Positions 34,927 through 46,247 are shown, counted from the stretch's first letter. The stretch: 64,000 nt of DNA from Tomocerus qinae (GCA_020055645.1 CM034546.1:83018001-83082000), one strand, 5' to 3'. Translations and numbers: made by a program. Notes: generated from the sequence alone by a model not told the origin.

Positions 34927-37900
34927 TTATTGATTACGCAGTTCCCTTCTAGTTTGACTCCACGACTTAGATTGTTTTACACTCTCATTCTTGTCTTTTA
35001 TTATCCTAAACATAATAACCCGTAAATATTTAACAAAAATACTATATCTGTGAATACATTGTGTAGGACATAGCCACCTTTCAACCAACGGTACTGTATT
35101 GTAGAATGTAACCATGTTTGTAATCAAATTAGCACCATTACCATTGAGAGTCTTACTTAATACATAACGGAAAGATTTCGCTACATAAAAGAATACATCG
35201 AAGTTGGCTGACGTCATAACAGTTTTGTAATCTAGCTCGATGAAATTTCTCTGAGAAATAGAATAAGCTTTTTCAAGGACAAGCATTTCATTTTTTGTGG
35301 ACAAAGAGCTGTGGCATAGCATATTTTTACACTTTCCACAATTAGTCTTTGCTATGCTGCTTTTAATACAAAAGCTTCCAACGTACATGGCTACCATTTT
35401 ATTATGTTCATCAATCTTAACCTCCTTTTCTTTTGATTTTAATTCTGAAAAAAAGTTGGTTGCAAGTGGGCTTTGATTACGAAGTACAGCCTCACTTTCA
35501 ACTTCACAGGGAGTACTAAATGGACATGCCAACTCTGTACCTTGAGCAGCTACTCCAATAGTTGTGACTGTTTCGGAAGTGTCGTTGCACGCAAACTCTT
35601 CAACCGTTTCACAAATTAGGTTATTATTCGCTGTGATATTTGTTTCAGCTAATGTGTTTTTAGGAAGAACTAATTTTCTCAAATCTGAGATTGTTATAAG
35701 GGAATTTAAAGAAACATTTTCACAGTTTGCATACTTAGACACTCTCAGTGTACTATTAAATACTAAAAATCGAAAATTTTCTCTGAACTGCCTAGCTGTA
35801 GGATTTTTACACCAACCACCCTTTGATCTGATTAGAGAAAAAAAATTTTCACAGCAATCTTGCTGAATTTTACGAGTGTACACCTTATGGTATCCATCGG
35901 TTTTTAAATCCTGAACCAGCATTTTTATTCCCGTAAGTGTTATTTCTAGGCCCTTTAAAAAGTCTGGTATTCCTTCCTTTCCGCGTGGTATTTTAATTGA
36001 TTTCACTAAATTAATATATTTATCAAATAATAGGGTATTTTCAAAAATTTTGCTTGCGCTTTTTATAGGTTTTGAATCCCACATTTTGGAAATATTACAT
36101 AAATCAAACATTTTGTCAACATCCTTGACAAAAACAGCAGTAGGGTGTGCCATTTTATTCATTCGTTTCCTTTTAATCATTGTCATCATACCACAACCTA
36201 CAGAATGACTAAATATTTGCGCAGCTAATTTCACCTTCATTTTGCTAAAATCTTTTACATTCAAATGTCCAACAGTAAGCTTGGGTGCCATTCTTAAAGT
36301 ACAATTTCTATCTTTCCTAGCAAACTGGTTAATGTACAGCCATTTAATCATTTTCTTTTTCTTTCCTTTGCCAATGACAAAACAATATTTCATTAAATTA
36401 TTACGTATTAATTTGAGTAGATGTGGCATATCAAACACCATATAAATTTTGCGATTACCAATATTTATGAATGGTTTTGCAGGAGTTATTTTCCAGGCTC
36501 TATATAACCCCTGGTTACAAAAACCCATATCACATACACAACCACGCAATTTCAAGTTTATGGACAATATACTATTAATATTTTCCCTTACGATTGCCTT
36601 TAGATTGTCGGTAGTTGTATTCGATGATGAAAAATAATAAGAGAGGGGTAATTTCCAGTCACCGTATAAACCCTGTATCATAAACACCAGACATTCGGTA
36701 GCGAGTTCCAATTTACGACACCCTTTTCCTAGATCTGTTATCCCCGTCAATCTATCTTTGTATTTGTCGTATTCAAGTAACTCCTTAACAGAAACTTCGT
36801 CCCAGACCAAAATGCACTCCAATTCTTCCGACTTCAGAGTACTGACTTTTCCTCTCACCGCCTCAAGTAGTTGTTTATTGATCCCAACCTCAAATTCATA
36901 ATTTGTCATCCAGAATTGAATAGTAGATATACTCGGTAGCATAAATCCCGTTTCGATTAGAGTCCTGAATAATTACACAAGTTAAGCTAACTGATATATC
37001 GATTAAAGTATATTTTGATTTGTGCAATGCTAGAAAATTATAATTACTGGTATCCTTTAGAGCCGCATGAGTAGTATAATGTTAATGCATTAGATTTCTC
37101 CGTTTCGGTGTACAGTAACTTTTTTTTGCTTTGATATCGGTTTACTTGAGACATAATAATGTCCTTTACACCAGGACTCTTTTGAAATATTGATTCAAGT
37201 TTTTGATTTAAGGTTTTAGATTTCTTCAGCTTCATCTGTAGTCTTTGTTTAGATTGCTGACACAGTTTTAAACGTCTTCGTAGATGAAGAAGCCTGTCGT
37301 TCTTTGTGTCAGTTCTCCTAGGTGTCAAATTAGGATACGCCTTATCAAAGTTGCGATCGGAACTTCCACTAGAAACAGCTGTTGAACTTTTATATGTGTG
37401 GTTGATTGGCTTTGGCAGCAGTTTTCTTCGAAAATATTAAATAATAACGGCTTAGTATTAAAACACTGATATTGGTGAATAAAAAATTAGATGAAAAAAC
37501 ACCTATATACTTTAGGAACCGGTATGACATTGTTTTTATTAATTGGAGACTCCAGCTGTTCTTGTCTGTATTGGATCAGTAGAGGAGAGGGATACACCAC
37601 AGCTGTACCTTGCAGGGCCATTCCACTAGTATTAATAGACAATCGAATCTTTTGCTGTGATTGTGGACCACTGAAAATATTACAAAATATGTAATCAGAC
37701 TTAATCAACTCAATTTTTACGATTAATGCACAAGTTTTCCTTTTTGCTATAGAACGTGCTATAAAATATATAATTTCAAATAATACGTATATAACTGATG
37801 ACTGTCACTGGGATGCAGCTGTCCATGTCCACACGGAGGCGTGATTAGTATAGGTTGGGGATACGCTACAGCTGTACCTTGCTTAGCCATTCCACTAGTT

Positions 37901-38324
37901 TTTGTTGACTGGTTCATTTGCAGAGCTTTTAGAGGGCTGGAAATAAATATAGAAAGTAAAATAAAATTTGAATTGATAATATTACAGATTCATCACTGAT
38001 TACACTTAAAATTGTTTGAATCTTTCTTTACCTGCGTATCGACGTAGTTTTCAAATTTTCGTTATTTTCTGACACTGAAAATATGATTTCACTTTCTGAA
38101 GCACCAAAAGGCAAGGCTTTTTTCTTCAATCGACAAGATAATTTTTGGTCAGCTTTAAAATGTCTGTCACAGATAAAACTAGAAGATTTCAAATGTTGAT
38201 CATCGATATTTAGTATTTTAATCCACTCTTTTCGTCGTTCAGGTGTTTTCGGAAGTCGATAAAAATGTGATTTCCGGGAGTTTGCTTCTAACACCCCGCA
38301 ATACAAACATCTACGATGAGTCAT
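34927..38324 (-). CDS. P-element transposase, THAP9-like, five exons
   Basis: Predicted 1005 aa from exons 38324-38032, 37936-37796, 37670-37503, 37425-37048 and 36964-34927; every junction has GT-AG and is in phase 2. Exon 1 is a THAP zinc finger (C6, C9, C52, H55, with W34). Exons 2 and 3 both encode TSGMAxQGTAVxYPxP and look like a duplicated exon. Exon 4 has a basic coiled coil and a segment ending LTLYYSCGSKGYQ, joined to LIETGFMLPSISTIQFW, the helix-turn-helix of P transposases. The RNase H-like core shows ILVWDEVS (D382), CVCDMGF (D472) and QDCCENFFS (E699), with VFDMPHLLKLIRNN in the GTP-binding insertion and a C-terminal CGKCKNMLCH. No stop interrupts the model, so it may be functional. 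It acts in the nucleus on the element's own ends. Confidence 0.88.
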
Positions 38325-38520
38325 TTTATCTTTAATTATCTTTTTTTGTAACTGAACAAAACAAATGATGAATGAAGAAGTGTTCTCTACTTGAACGTAT
38401 AAAAGTATGAATGTGGAACAATTTCTGACGCGGCGAGTTTATGTGAAACATGTGATCGACTCCCATACTCCTCCTATTCTCCGCCCGCTGGAATATTAAG
38501 AATTGTGTGTGGCTCCCAAC

Positions 38521-39115
38521 CAGTGTACAAAATTTACCACTTTTTAGCCTTTTTTACCATCACAGTGGTAAAAATGCACTTAATGGTAAAAATGCATTTA
38601 ATGGTAAAAATGGTAAATTTTAGCGATTGATTTTTACAGCTGGGTACAGATACACTAGACTTCCTAAAATTTAAGTTTTAAAACTTTATTTTCTATGAAA
38701 TATTTCCAATTAGCCCCTTAATCAATTAAAATATTCATATATATTAGATTAGATTATACACCAAAAGTTATAAAAAAATGAAGAAAAAAAGATTGTATTT
38801 GGAATCGCCCATTTAAAGTTGGTGCTAATTTAATTGCAATTATTTTCCAATCGGCAAAGGTTGTTAGCTCCCCCATTGGTTGAATCCTACTCTGGTTGCT
38901 GAACACTTATCAATTTGTGACAACAATCATCATCTGCTAAGCTATTTCATACTTTGGCACCGAATTTTATACAAAATTAAAACACGAAATTTAAATGAAA
39001 CTATTTTTTACCATTTTTACCACTTACCACTACTTATTAGGTAGTGGTATTTAACGTTAAATACCATTAAAAACCACTTACCAGTGGTAAGTGGTAAATG
39101 GTATTTTGTACACTG
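38521..39115. mobile_element. hAT-type MITE inserted in the P element
   Basis: The ends CAGTGTACAAAAT and ATTTTGTACACTG are perfect inverted repeats of the hAT CAG/CTG type. The 8-bp duplication CTCCCAAC is exact (38513-38520 and 39116-39123). The interior has clustered GGTAAAAATG and ACCATTTTTACC words at both ends, extending the foldback. No coding region. Confidence 0.92.
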
Positions 39116-39213
39116 CTCCCAACCAGCCAACTATAATGAGTAATATTCCAGAGCTCGCTCGCAAAATTAGATAGAGATTGGGCCTATTAACTACTTTCTA
39201 TATGGGAGAACAG

Positions 39214-39275
39214 TGTATCATTTTCTGATATTTCTGATGTAACTTGACAATAAAGCAATGATTTGATTTGATTTT
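39214..39275 (+). repeat. LINE 3' end displaced by the P-element insertion
   Basis: TGTATCATTTTCTGATATTT, TGACAATAAAGC and then GATTTGATTTGATTTT: the polyadenylation-like signal and short-repeat tail that end many CR1/Jockey LINEs. With the P element removed it continues the 3' UTR ending at 33196. Confidence 0.75.
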
Positions 39276-39758
39276 CCGTTGCCATTGGCAACGGGGAGCA
39301 TGAAATTACCTTATCCCTTTGTCCCTTTCAATCTAATATTTTACTTACATTGCTGTAGTAATTACTAGTCATAGCGCTATATAAGTCCAGTAGCGAATTT
39401 TGCTATATAGATTTCTGAAGATTTATAATCCGGATTATTTCTGAGAAAAATCCCTTACCTTACCTTTGCTATAATGCTTCAACATTGATTATCTCACTCC
39501 AGCATCAAAGTAATTGAAGCTGTGAGATGTAGAAGTCTAACTTTCAGAATATTGAAATATCGTCATAGAAATAGTCTAAATTTGGTCATTAAATGGGGGA
39601 GGTCCACTAATAATTTTCCCGCTCTTTTATGATTCATTATAATTCGTCAATCATCTGAATCATTTCAAGAAGAAAACAAATTACTTCAAGGACATTTTAT
39701 TTCATTGTAAAAAACTCATTTCGGATAGGAAAGTTGTATCTATTTAAGTTAGTAAGAA
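39276..39758. other. No gene seen
   Basis: Contains the short palindrome GTTGCCATTGGCAAC (about 39279-39293) and the right half (39295-39314) of a 20-bp inverted repeat with 32252-32271. Otherwise AT-rich and unassigned; it may include the promoter of the next gene. Confidence 0.5.
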
Positions 39759-41508
39759 ATGGTGAACCAGGAAAATATCCATCCATTAAAGCCAAAAAAG
39801 AGAGCTAAGGATGAACAGAATTGGCGAAGAAAACGAACCAAGTTACAGAAGGCTAGAGGTAATGCTGATATTATTATGGTGGTTTTAAAAATTTGCTCTC
39901 CATAATATTAATAAATTACGCAATACTAAGAATTGAGTGTTATTTTAGGCGAGGGCTATATCTCTCACCACAGCATGAACATAATGCCACCAAGAAGCAT
40001 GGCTGACAATCACTGCCGACATGATTGCCGTGCCAAGTTAACCACGGCACAGAAGGAGCATGTATTTAATAGCTTTAACCAGTTAGCTGATCACGAAAAA
40101 CAAAATATTTACTTGAGAAAAAGCGTCGGATTGATAGATGGCCAGCAAAACTGGATACTTCATCTTCCTCAAAAAATCGAGAATGCTTGTCTAAAATATT
40201 TCCTTGGTTTGCACAGAATTAAGAGAAGTCGTTTACAAAGAAAGGTCTAAACTACTACTATTCTAAATACTACTTGACACTTTTTTTATAATCAACAAAT
40301 GTTAATAACAAACAACGATAACTATATAGGTTTTAAAAAGGGAAGTTCACATCCAAGACGGAAGGGGGAAACATGGTCATCACCAGCGTACTGATGAGGA
40401 GATTTTACTGGCTGTTCGACACTTTTTATCGAATTTAGGGTCTAGAGAGAGCCATTACTCCCGAAATAACAATGCAAACAGAAGCTACTTGGAATCTCGA
40501 GTCACCGTTGCGTCTCTATACAGAGATCTGTGCCGGAGCGAACAAACGATTATCACGGAAGATAAAGTTGTGGCAATTTCGAAAAATCTATTCCTATGAG
40601 TTCAACATTTCTATCTGTTTTCCAAGGAGCGACGTGTGCGAAACCTGTGAGATGATTAACTGCAATTTACGAAGGGCTCAATCAAATGGAAATGATGAAG
40701 AAGTGCGAAATTTTAAGGATGCACAGGAAGCGCACTGGAGGGCCGCTGAACACTTCATTTTAAGAATGTCGAAAGAAGTCGTAGTCGCTTCAGATGAAAC
40801 TCATGGTTATTTCTGTTTCGATTTTCTGAAAATCCTACCCTTTCCAGTAACTAATGTAGGCAAAGAGTTTTTTCTCCGCCAAATCTAGCTCTACAATTTT
40901 ACCATTCATGATCTGAAGACCCATCAAGCTTATATGTTCTTGTTCTGTGAAAATTTTGCCAAAAAAGGGTGTTCTGAAGTAACAAGTTTCATTAAATACT
41001 TCATCGAAAATATTGCTGCACCTGAAATTCGCCATTTGTATTTATTCAACGATAACTCTTTTGGACAAAACAAGAATCGATTCCTAATGTGCTACTGTCA
41101 ATCTATTTGCGGGACAAGATTCGACAGTATTGAAATTAACTACCCCTTGCCAGGTCACAGCCGCATGCAGGGGGATGCTGATTTTGCACTAATTGAGAAG
41201 AAGAAGCGTAAAAAGGACAAAATTGAATTTCCTTCAGATAGGTTACCATGATCCGTGAAACAAGACAGAACAATCCTTTTAATGTAGTATTCGTCAATCA
41301 TCCGATTACAGATTCTCTTCAAAATGATGGTACACCTATAGCACAAGTTTACAATTTCAAGGATAGTTTTAGTCCCCATCTTGTCCAAGCTCAGGGCATC
41401 AGAGGAATTCGACGCATGTTATTTACTCAGGAACGAATGCAACCATTACACAGTGTCTTATATGCTTTTGATCGAGGCCCAATCAACGAATATGGTGAAA
41501 TCTATTAA
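39759..41508 (+). pseudogene. DUF7869-like transposase-derived gene, second copy, broken
   Basis: Exons 39759-39858, 39949-40244 and one starting at 40330 join in frame at GTAATG/TAG and GTCTAA/TAG sites. The protein has a basic start (LKPKKRAKDEQNWRRKRTK), a cysteine region (CRHDCRAKLTTAQKEHVF), the GRGKHGHHQRT and SHYSRNN motifs, then a C-x2-C pair (SDVCETCEM), VASDETHGYF (first acidic strand), YNFTIHDLKTHQAY, LFNDNSFGQNKN and GHSRMQGDADFALIEKK. Defects: a frame change at about 40540-40585, an in-frame TAG at about 40886, and another frame change at about 41248. The family and domain order match the copy at 1-1285, but the sequences are well diverged, so these are two lineages. Splice sites still look good, so inactivation may be recent. 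Confidence 0.8.
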
Positions 41509-42173
41509 AAACTGTGGAAGGGGATGTGAAAATGTGTTAGCAAACTATTTTGAGCCAATACAAAAATTGGGGCGAGCTTCCCCCCTTTGGGGCTATCTCC
41601 GCCCCCTGTTGTAGGAATTGTTTGAAACTTAAAAGAAACTTTTCTCACATTTGCTGAAACTTATCAGCGAAGTTTCATCAAAATATTCCCTTTACTTTCA
41701 GAAATATTTAACTTCAAAGACAATTTTTTGTCATTTTGGGACCCTTTTTGAACGCATATAACTCGAAAGTTGGTATAGTTTTTGCAGACTTTTTAATTTT
41801 TAGCATGCACTCCACATGTCGGTGCATCACTCTGATAAGAAATCTTGGTGGGAACAAGCTGATTTTTTAAGTTATAAGGCTCAACAGCAAAGGGAGTATT
41901 GGGTATCTTTTTTCGTTAAAGTGACTAATTTATTCGAAATCAGCATGTTTTGAAACTTCAAAATCCAAATTGGTAGTAAAATACAACTATGTTCACCAAT
42001 TGGGTGTGGTTTCCCCTCCCCTTTTTTTATGTTTTGGATCAATGATTAATTATTACGACATTAACGTTTTTGAAATTTCAAATTGGTAACTATGGGCCTA
42101 ATGCCATCAAATTGACTAGACGGGTTTGGTAGCCACTCCCACAATTTTGGTTTTTTCGAAATCAGCATATTAT
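41509..42173. other. No gene seen
   Basis: Unassigned sequence with T-rich stretches and a CCCCTCCC patch at about 42011. The last part (about 42090-42173) may be flank of the next element. Confidence 0.5.
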
Positions 42174-43682
42174 AGCTCGCCTGACGAACTATATAGAATC
42201 GCACAGTCTGTCCGTCCGCGCGATGAAACTACACCAAGTTTGTCCCCACGATAACTCCCGAAGGAATTGACGGAATTTGACCAAACTTGGCAAAAACGTT
42301 TTCTATGGGCTTGTGACGATCCCTATTGATTGTTGACAAAATATGTCTAAAGTTTCGCAAATAACAGCCGAAAAAATGTGTTTTTTAATCTTAGTTGTTA
42401 CTGTTGATTGCCATAATGCCGCTTTTATTGAAAACTTGTTGAAATATTTGTAATAGTTGTAAAACACAGACCAAAATAAATCTGTATGCTTGTCAAACAT
42501 GAATTTCTGCTCTTATATAACTTGGATTAATGTAGTATTAATTGGTTATTGGTTAACATATTCAACCTACAAATTGTCCATTTTATTTGCTTGCTTTTAA
42601 TAGGTAATTTTATAGTCGCAACAAACGTGTCTACTTAAAACTGATCCTGTTAGTGGAAATTAAAAATGGCAATAAAACATTTGAGTGTTTCTAAATTAGA
42701 CTTTTTTCAATAGTAAGAACAATAATTCAATTTTTTTGTTTGTTAAAACTGCTTCCAGCTGTCGAAAAACGAGGATAAAAAAGATTAAATTGAAAATTTA
42801 GATGTGTTTTTGTTTAACAAAGCATGACGATTTCATTTAGTAGACAATATTAATGCATTATTGTGCACAGGCGTTTTAGCTCGCCTCAATAAGAAATTTT
42901 GATAGTCAACATTAATCAATTGTGATTTTCAGTTGATTTTCCTAGTCAACATTAATCAATTTTGATTTTCTGTTGATTTTCCTAGTCAACAATTATCAAT
43001 TTTGATTTTCGGTTGATTTTCATAGTCAACATTAATCAATTTTGATTTTCTGTTGATTTTCCTAGTCAACAATTATCAATTTTGATTTTCGGTTGATTTT
43101 CATAGTCAACATTAATCAATTTTGATTTTCTGTTGATTTTCCTAGTCAACAATTATCAATTTTGATTTTCGGTTGATTTTCATAGTCAACATTAATCAAT
43201 TTTGATTTTCTGTTGATTTTCCTAGTCAACAATTATCAATTTTGATTTTCGGTTGATTTTCATAGTCAACATTAATCAATTTTGATTTTCTGTTGATTTT
43301 CCTAGTCAACAATTATCAATTTTGATTTTCGGTTGATTTTCATAGTCAACATTAATCAATTTTGATTTTCTGTTGATTTTCCTAGTCAACAATTATCAAT
43401 TTTGATTTTCGGTTGATTTTCATAGTCAACATTAATCAATTTTGATTTTCTGTTGATTTTCCTAGTCAACAATTATCAATTTTGATTTTCGGTTGATTTT
43501 TCAAATAATATAACTTCGTTTCCTCATAATATCAATGTCTGAATATTTAATATATCGTAGCTAGATATATAAAGACTCAATTCTGAACGTTTGATCACAG
43601 TCCGTAAGCTCGGTTTTGTGTTACGTGCGAGTACTTTTCGTCTACCAAAATGTGTACACGTTAACCTTTACTCAGGCGAGCT
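42174..43682 (+). mobile_element. GCTCGCCTGA element, copy 1 (Helentron/DINE-like?)
   Basis: It begins AGCTCGCCTGA and ends with the inverted TCAGGCGAGCT, followed by TCTGTTACGGCTTGCTGTAGG, which is also shared by copy 2. The 5' block has a TCCGTCC core and ACGATAACTCCCG, then ATTTGACCAAACTTGGCAAA. The middle is a tandem array (42903-43500), and the 3' block has TGTGTACACG. Short subterminal inverted repeats, a microsatellite-like core and a central array recall non-autonomous Helentrons, but this class assignment is only a suggestion. No protein is encoded. Confidence 0.6.
42903..43500. repeat. 80-bp dimeric tandem array (40-bp monomers)
   Basis: Two alternating 40-bp monomers: type 1 TAGTCAACATTAATCAATTT with CTGTTGATTTTCC, and type 2 TAGTCAACAATTATCAATTT with CGGTTGATTTTCA. 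The A-B order repeats about seven times almost without change, so recent amplification used the 80-bp dimer as unit. Confidence 0.92.
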
Positions 43683-43963
43683 TCTGTTACGGCTTGCTGT
43701 AGGTTTTTTACTATAAAGGACATGATTTCAAAATTTTTTAGTAAGTTTTATTTTTTATGTATTAAGGGGCATTTTTTATCTAACCACCTCAAAAGGATTC
43801 TATTTCTACGCCAATTGCCCTCACATCCCTGCCTCCTGGTTGCGTCCTTCGATATTTGTTGTACTCACTTTTTAATAGCTTCTTTTACATCGCTGTGACC
43901 CCGCCGCGGATTTGAGAGCAGGAAATAGCCTGCCATCGGCCGGGATCTTGCATGATTGTTTTT
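43683..43963. other. No gene seen
   Basis: Shared tail of the preceding element up to about 43712, then unassigned sequence including CCCCGCCGCGGATTTGAG. Confidence 0.5.
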
Positions 43964-43965
43964 TA

Positions 43966-44421
43966 CTGTTATTGTAATTTTAAAAGTAAATCTAATTAAT
44001 TAGTTTGTACTACTTCATAGAGAAAGATGAATACGGAGTGTAGTAGTGGTGATAATATTTATGCAAAATGTTATGATTATATGTTTGTTCAGACTGCTTA
44101 GTGAAGTAATAATCAATTGTAACACATGAAAGCAATTGCTCTGTTCAGCAAGTAAGCATCATAGAGGTAAGTGCAGTGTATTAGTTTGCGATTATGCTAA
44201 AAGTGTGAGTCCGTATTTTCCTATCCTATCACAAGTCTGTAGTTCAAAGTTCAGTGTTAAAATAAATATTTCCCTTGGGAACGATTTATGAAAATCATAT
44301 AAAATTTTGCTATGGAATCCTGTGCTCTGATTGGTCAATTTCAAAAATGCATCGACCAATCAGAAGCGATTTTCACTGCGGTTATTATTTGAAAAATATC
44401 GCGTAGCGATAATTGTAACAG
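43966..44421. mobile_element. Tc1/mariner-type element, one-armed copy of the 14586-15934 family
   Basis: Ends CTGTTA and TAACAG, with TA outside (43964-43965 and 44422-44423). After the first six bases it jumps directly to the inner edge of the right arm (TTGTAATTTTAAAAGTAAAT) and follows that arm to GATAATTGTAACAG with high identity. The left arm and centre have been deleted, leaving a 456-bp unit. Confidence 0.85.
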
Positions 44422-44636
44422 TACAGGACATAAAAGAGGTCAAGTTCCTCGCCTCCCAACCCAGAATGGAAATACTTTTTTTACTCGTAAAACAGAGGCA
44501 CTCGCAGGAGGCAACAATGATATCAAGCAAAAATATTATGTGCGGTAGCTGTTAGCAACCCGCGGACATCCCCTTTGCAACAGAAAAATGGCTAGATCTT
44601 GTGGGAACTTTATATGGGATTTTAACTTCGAGTGAC

Positions 44637-44930
44637 GTCACTCGAGTATTTTCTAACTTTTCGAGTATTTTAGAAACATTTCGAGTATTTTAGAAACATT
44701 TCGAGTATTTTAGAAACATTTCGAGTATTATATAAACATTTCGAGTATTTTAGAAACATTTCGAGTATTTTCTAACTTTTCGAGTATTTTCTAACGTTTC
44801 GAGTATTTTTGAAACATATCGAGTGTTTGTAAAAGTTATCGAGTATTTACGAACTTTTCGAGTATTTTTGAACCTTTTCAAGTATTTTGAATTTTATAAA
44901 CTATTTCCGAACATTTTAGGCTATTTCGGA
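44637..44930 (+). repeat. 20-bp tandem array, CGAGTATTTT type
   Basis: About 14 copies of TCGAGTATTTTAGAAACATT and variants (TTCTAACTTT), most regular at 44660-44800 and decaying rightwards. Its complement is the theme of the array at 46310-46855. Confidence 0.85.
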
Positions 44931-45053
44931 CAATATTTGTTATACTTTGTAAGACTGAAATTCATCAGATACGACGAGTTAAAGTAGAAATACTCGAGAA
45001 GTATTAAATAATTAAAACCGTTACAAAGGTTTCATAAATACTCGTAAAGTTTT

Positions 45054-46247
45054 AGCTCGCCTGATAAGGCAGCTTATAGAATCGCACAGTCCGTCCGTCC
45101 GTCTGTTACCACGATAACTTTCGAACGCATTGACCGATTTTGATCAAACTTGTCAAAAACATTGCCTATGACCATTGGACAAAGCCAATTGAAAATGGGC
45201 CACATTGGTGAATAGGTTGCTGAGATGCCGCGCGCTCACTTTGTCTTCATTTTGATAGTCAAAATGAAAATGTGGCATTAATTGGACATTAAAAGTTCAA
45301 TTGTGCTTCCTATGAATTGTTAGCGGGATAGTACAAAATATTAAATGCCGATTCGACCAAATTTAAGATTTTATAATGAAGTAAATAAAACCGGAAAATA
45401 CCTATTATAGGACGGAAATAAATCTATTTCGCATTTATATGCAAATAGATAGTTAAATTTATATTTTTCGAATTGCTTTTCATTATGATAGCCAACATTA
45501 ATCAATTTTGATTTTCTGTTGATTTTCATAGTCAACATTAATAAATTTTGATTTCCTGTTGCTTTTCATAGTCAACATTAATCAATTTTGATTTTCGGTT
45601 GATTTTTCATAGTCAACAACTACCTACTTTGATTTTCTGTAGATTTTCATACTCAACAATTATCTATTTTGATTTTCTGTTGCTTTTCATGGTGTACAAT
45701 TATCTATTTTGATTTTCTGTTGATTTTCATACTCAACAATTATATATTTTGATTTTCTGTAGATTTTCATGGTCAAAAATTATCTATTTTGATTTTCTGT
45801 TGATTTTCATGGTCAACAATTATCTATTTTGATTTTCTGTTGATTTTCATAGTCAACAATTATCTATTTTGATATTCTGTTGATTTTCATACTCAACAAT
45901 TATCTATTTTGAGTTTCTGTTGATTTTCAATGTCAATCTTAATTTATTTTGAATTTCCGTTGATTTTCAACATCTATCTTAATCTATTTTGATTTTATGT
46001 TGCTTTTCATAGTCAACATTAATCTATTTTGATTTTCTATTGCTTTTGATGGTCAAAATTAATCTATTTTTATTTTCTGTTGATTTTCATTGTCAACGTT
46101 AATCTGCTTTGATTTTCTATTGACTTTGATGGTCAACATTCATACATTTTGATTTTGATACTGAATTTAACGAATAAATATGAAAATAAACCTATTTTTA
46201 TTATTTTACTAAAACTGTGTACACGGTCCCCTTCACTCAGGCGAGCT
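45054..46247 (+). mobile_element. GCTCGCCTGA element, copy 2
   Basis: Same termini as copy 1 (AGCTCGCCTGA at 45054, TCAGGCGAGCT at 46237-46247, then TCTGTTACGGCTTG). The same TCCGTCCGTCC core, CCACGATAACT and TTTTGATCAAACTTG blocks precede a tandem array (45480-46160) of the same 40-bp monomer, here strongly diverged and without dimer order. A TTTTGATAGTCAAAATG hairpin lies at about 45251. Confidence 0.6.
45480..46160. repeat. Diverged 40-bp tandem array
   Basis: About 17 monomers of the form TTTTGATTTTCTGTTGATTT plus CATAGTCAACAWTWATCTA. Neighbouring copies differ at many positions, unlike the homogeneous dimers at 42903-43500. Confidence 0.85.

Larger units (their letters stand above)
33205..39204. 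mobile_element. P-superfamily transposon carrying an exonuclease gene
   Basis: The left terminus is CATAGACAAAGTTAACATAG and the right terminus, inverted, is CATATAGAAAGTAGTTAATA: imperfect repeats beginning CA, as in P elements. The flanking direct repeat GGAGAACAG (33196-33204 and 39205-39213) gives an 8- or 9-bp duplication; P elements make 8. Removing the element and one repeat rejoins a LINE 3' UTR. Content: a plus-strand DEDDh exonuclease gene (33504-34732) and a convergent THAP9-like transposase gene (38324-34927), with about 195 bp between stop codons. A 595-bp hAT-type MITE sits near the right end. Without that MITE and its duplication the element is about 5.4 kb. Confidence 0.8.

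Noticed and set aside
33205-39204. Reading the exonuclease as an ordinary host gene beside a transposon
   Set aside because: The duplication GGAGAACAG and the rejoined LINE place both genes inside one insertion. Kept open as the main alternative, since only one copy is visible.
44331-44555. 74-codon frame resembling the start of the frame at 14317-14676
   Set aside because: The shared part is the palindromic arm of the Tc1/mariner-type element, not a conserved protein.
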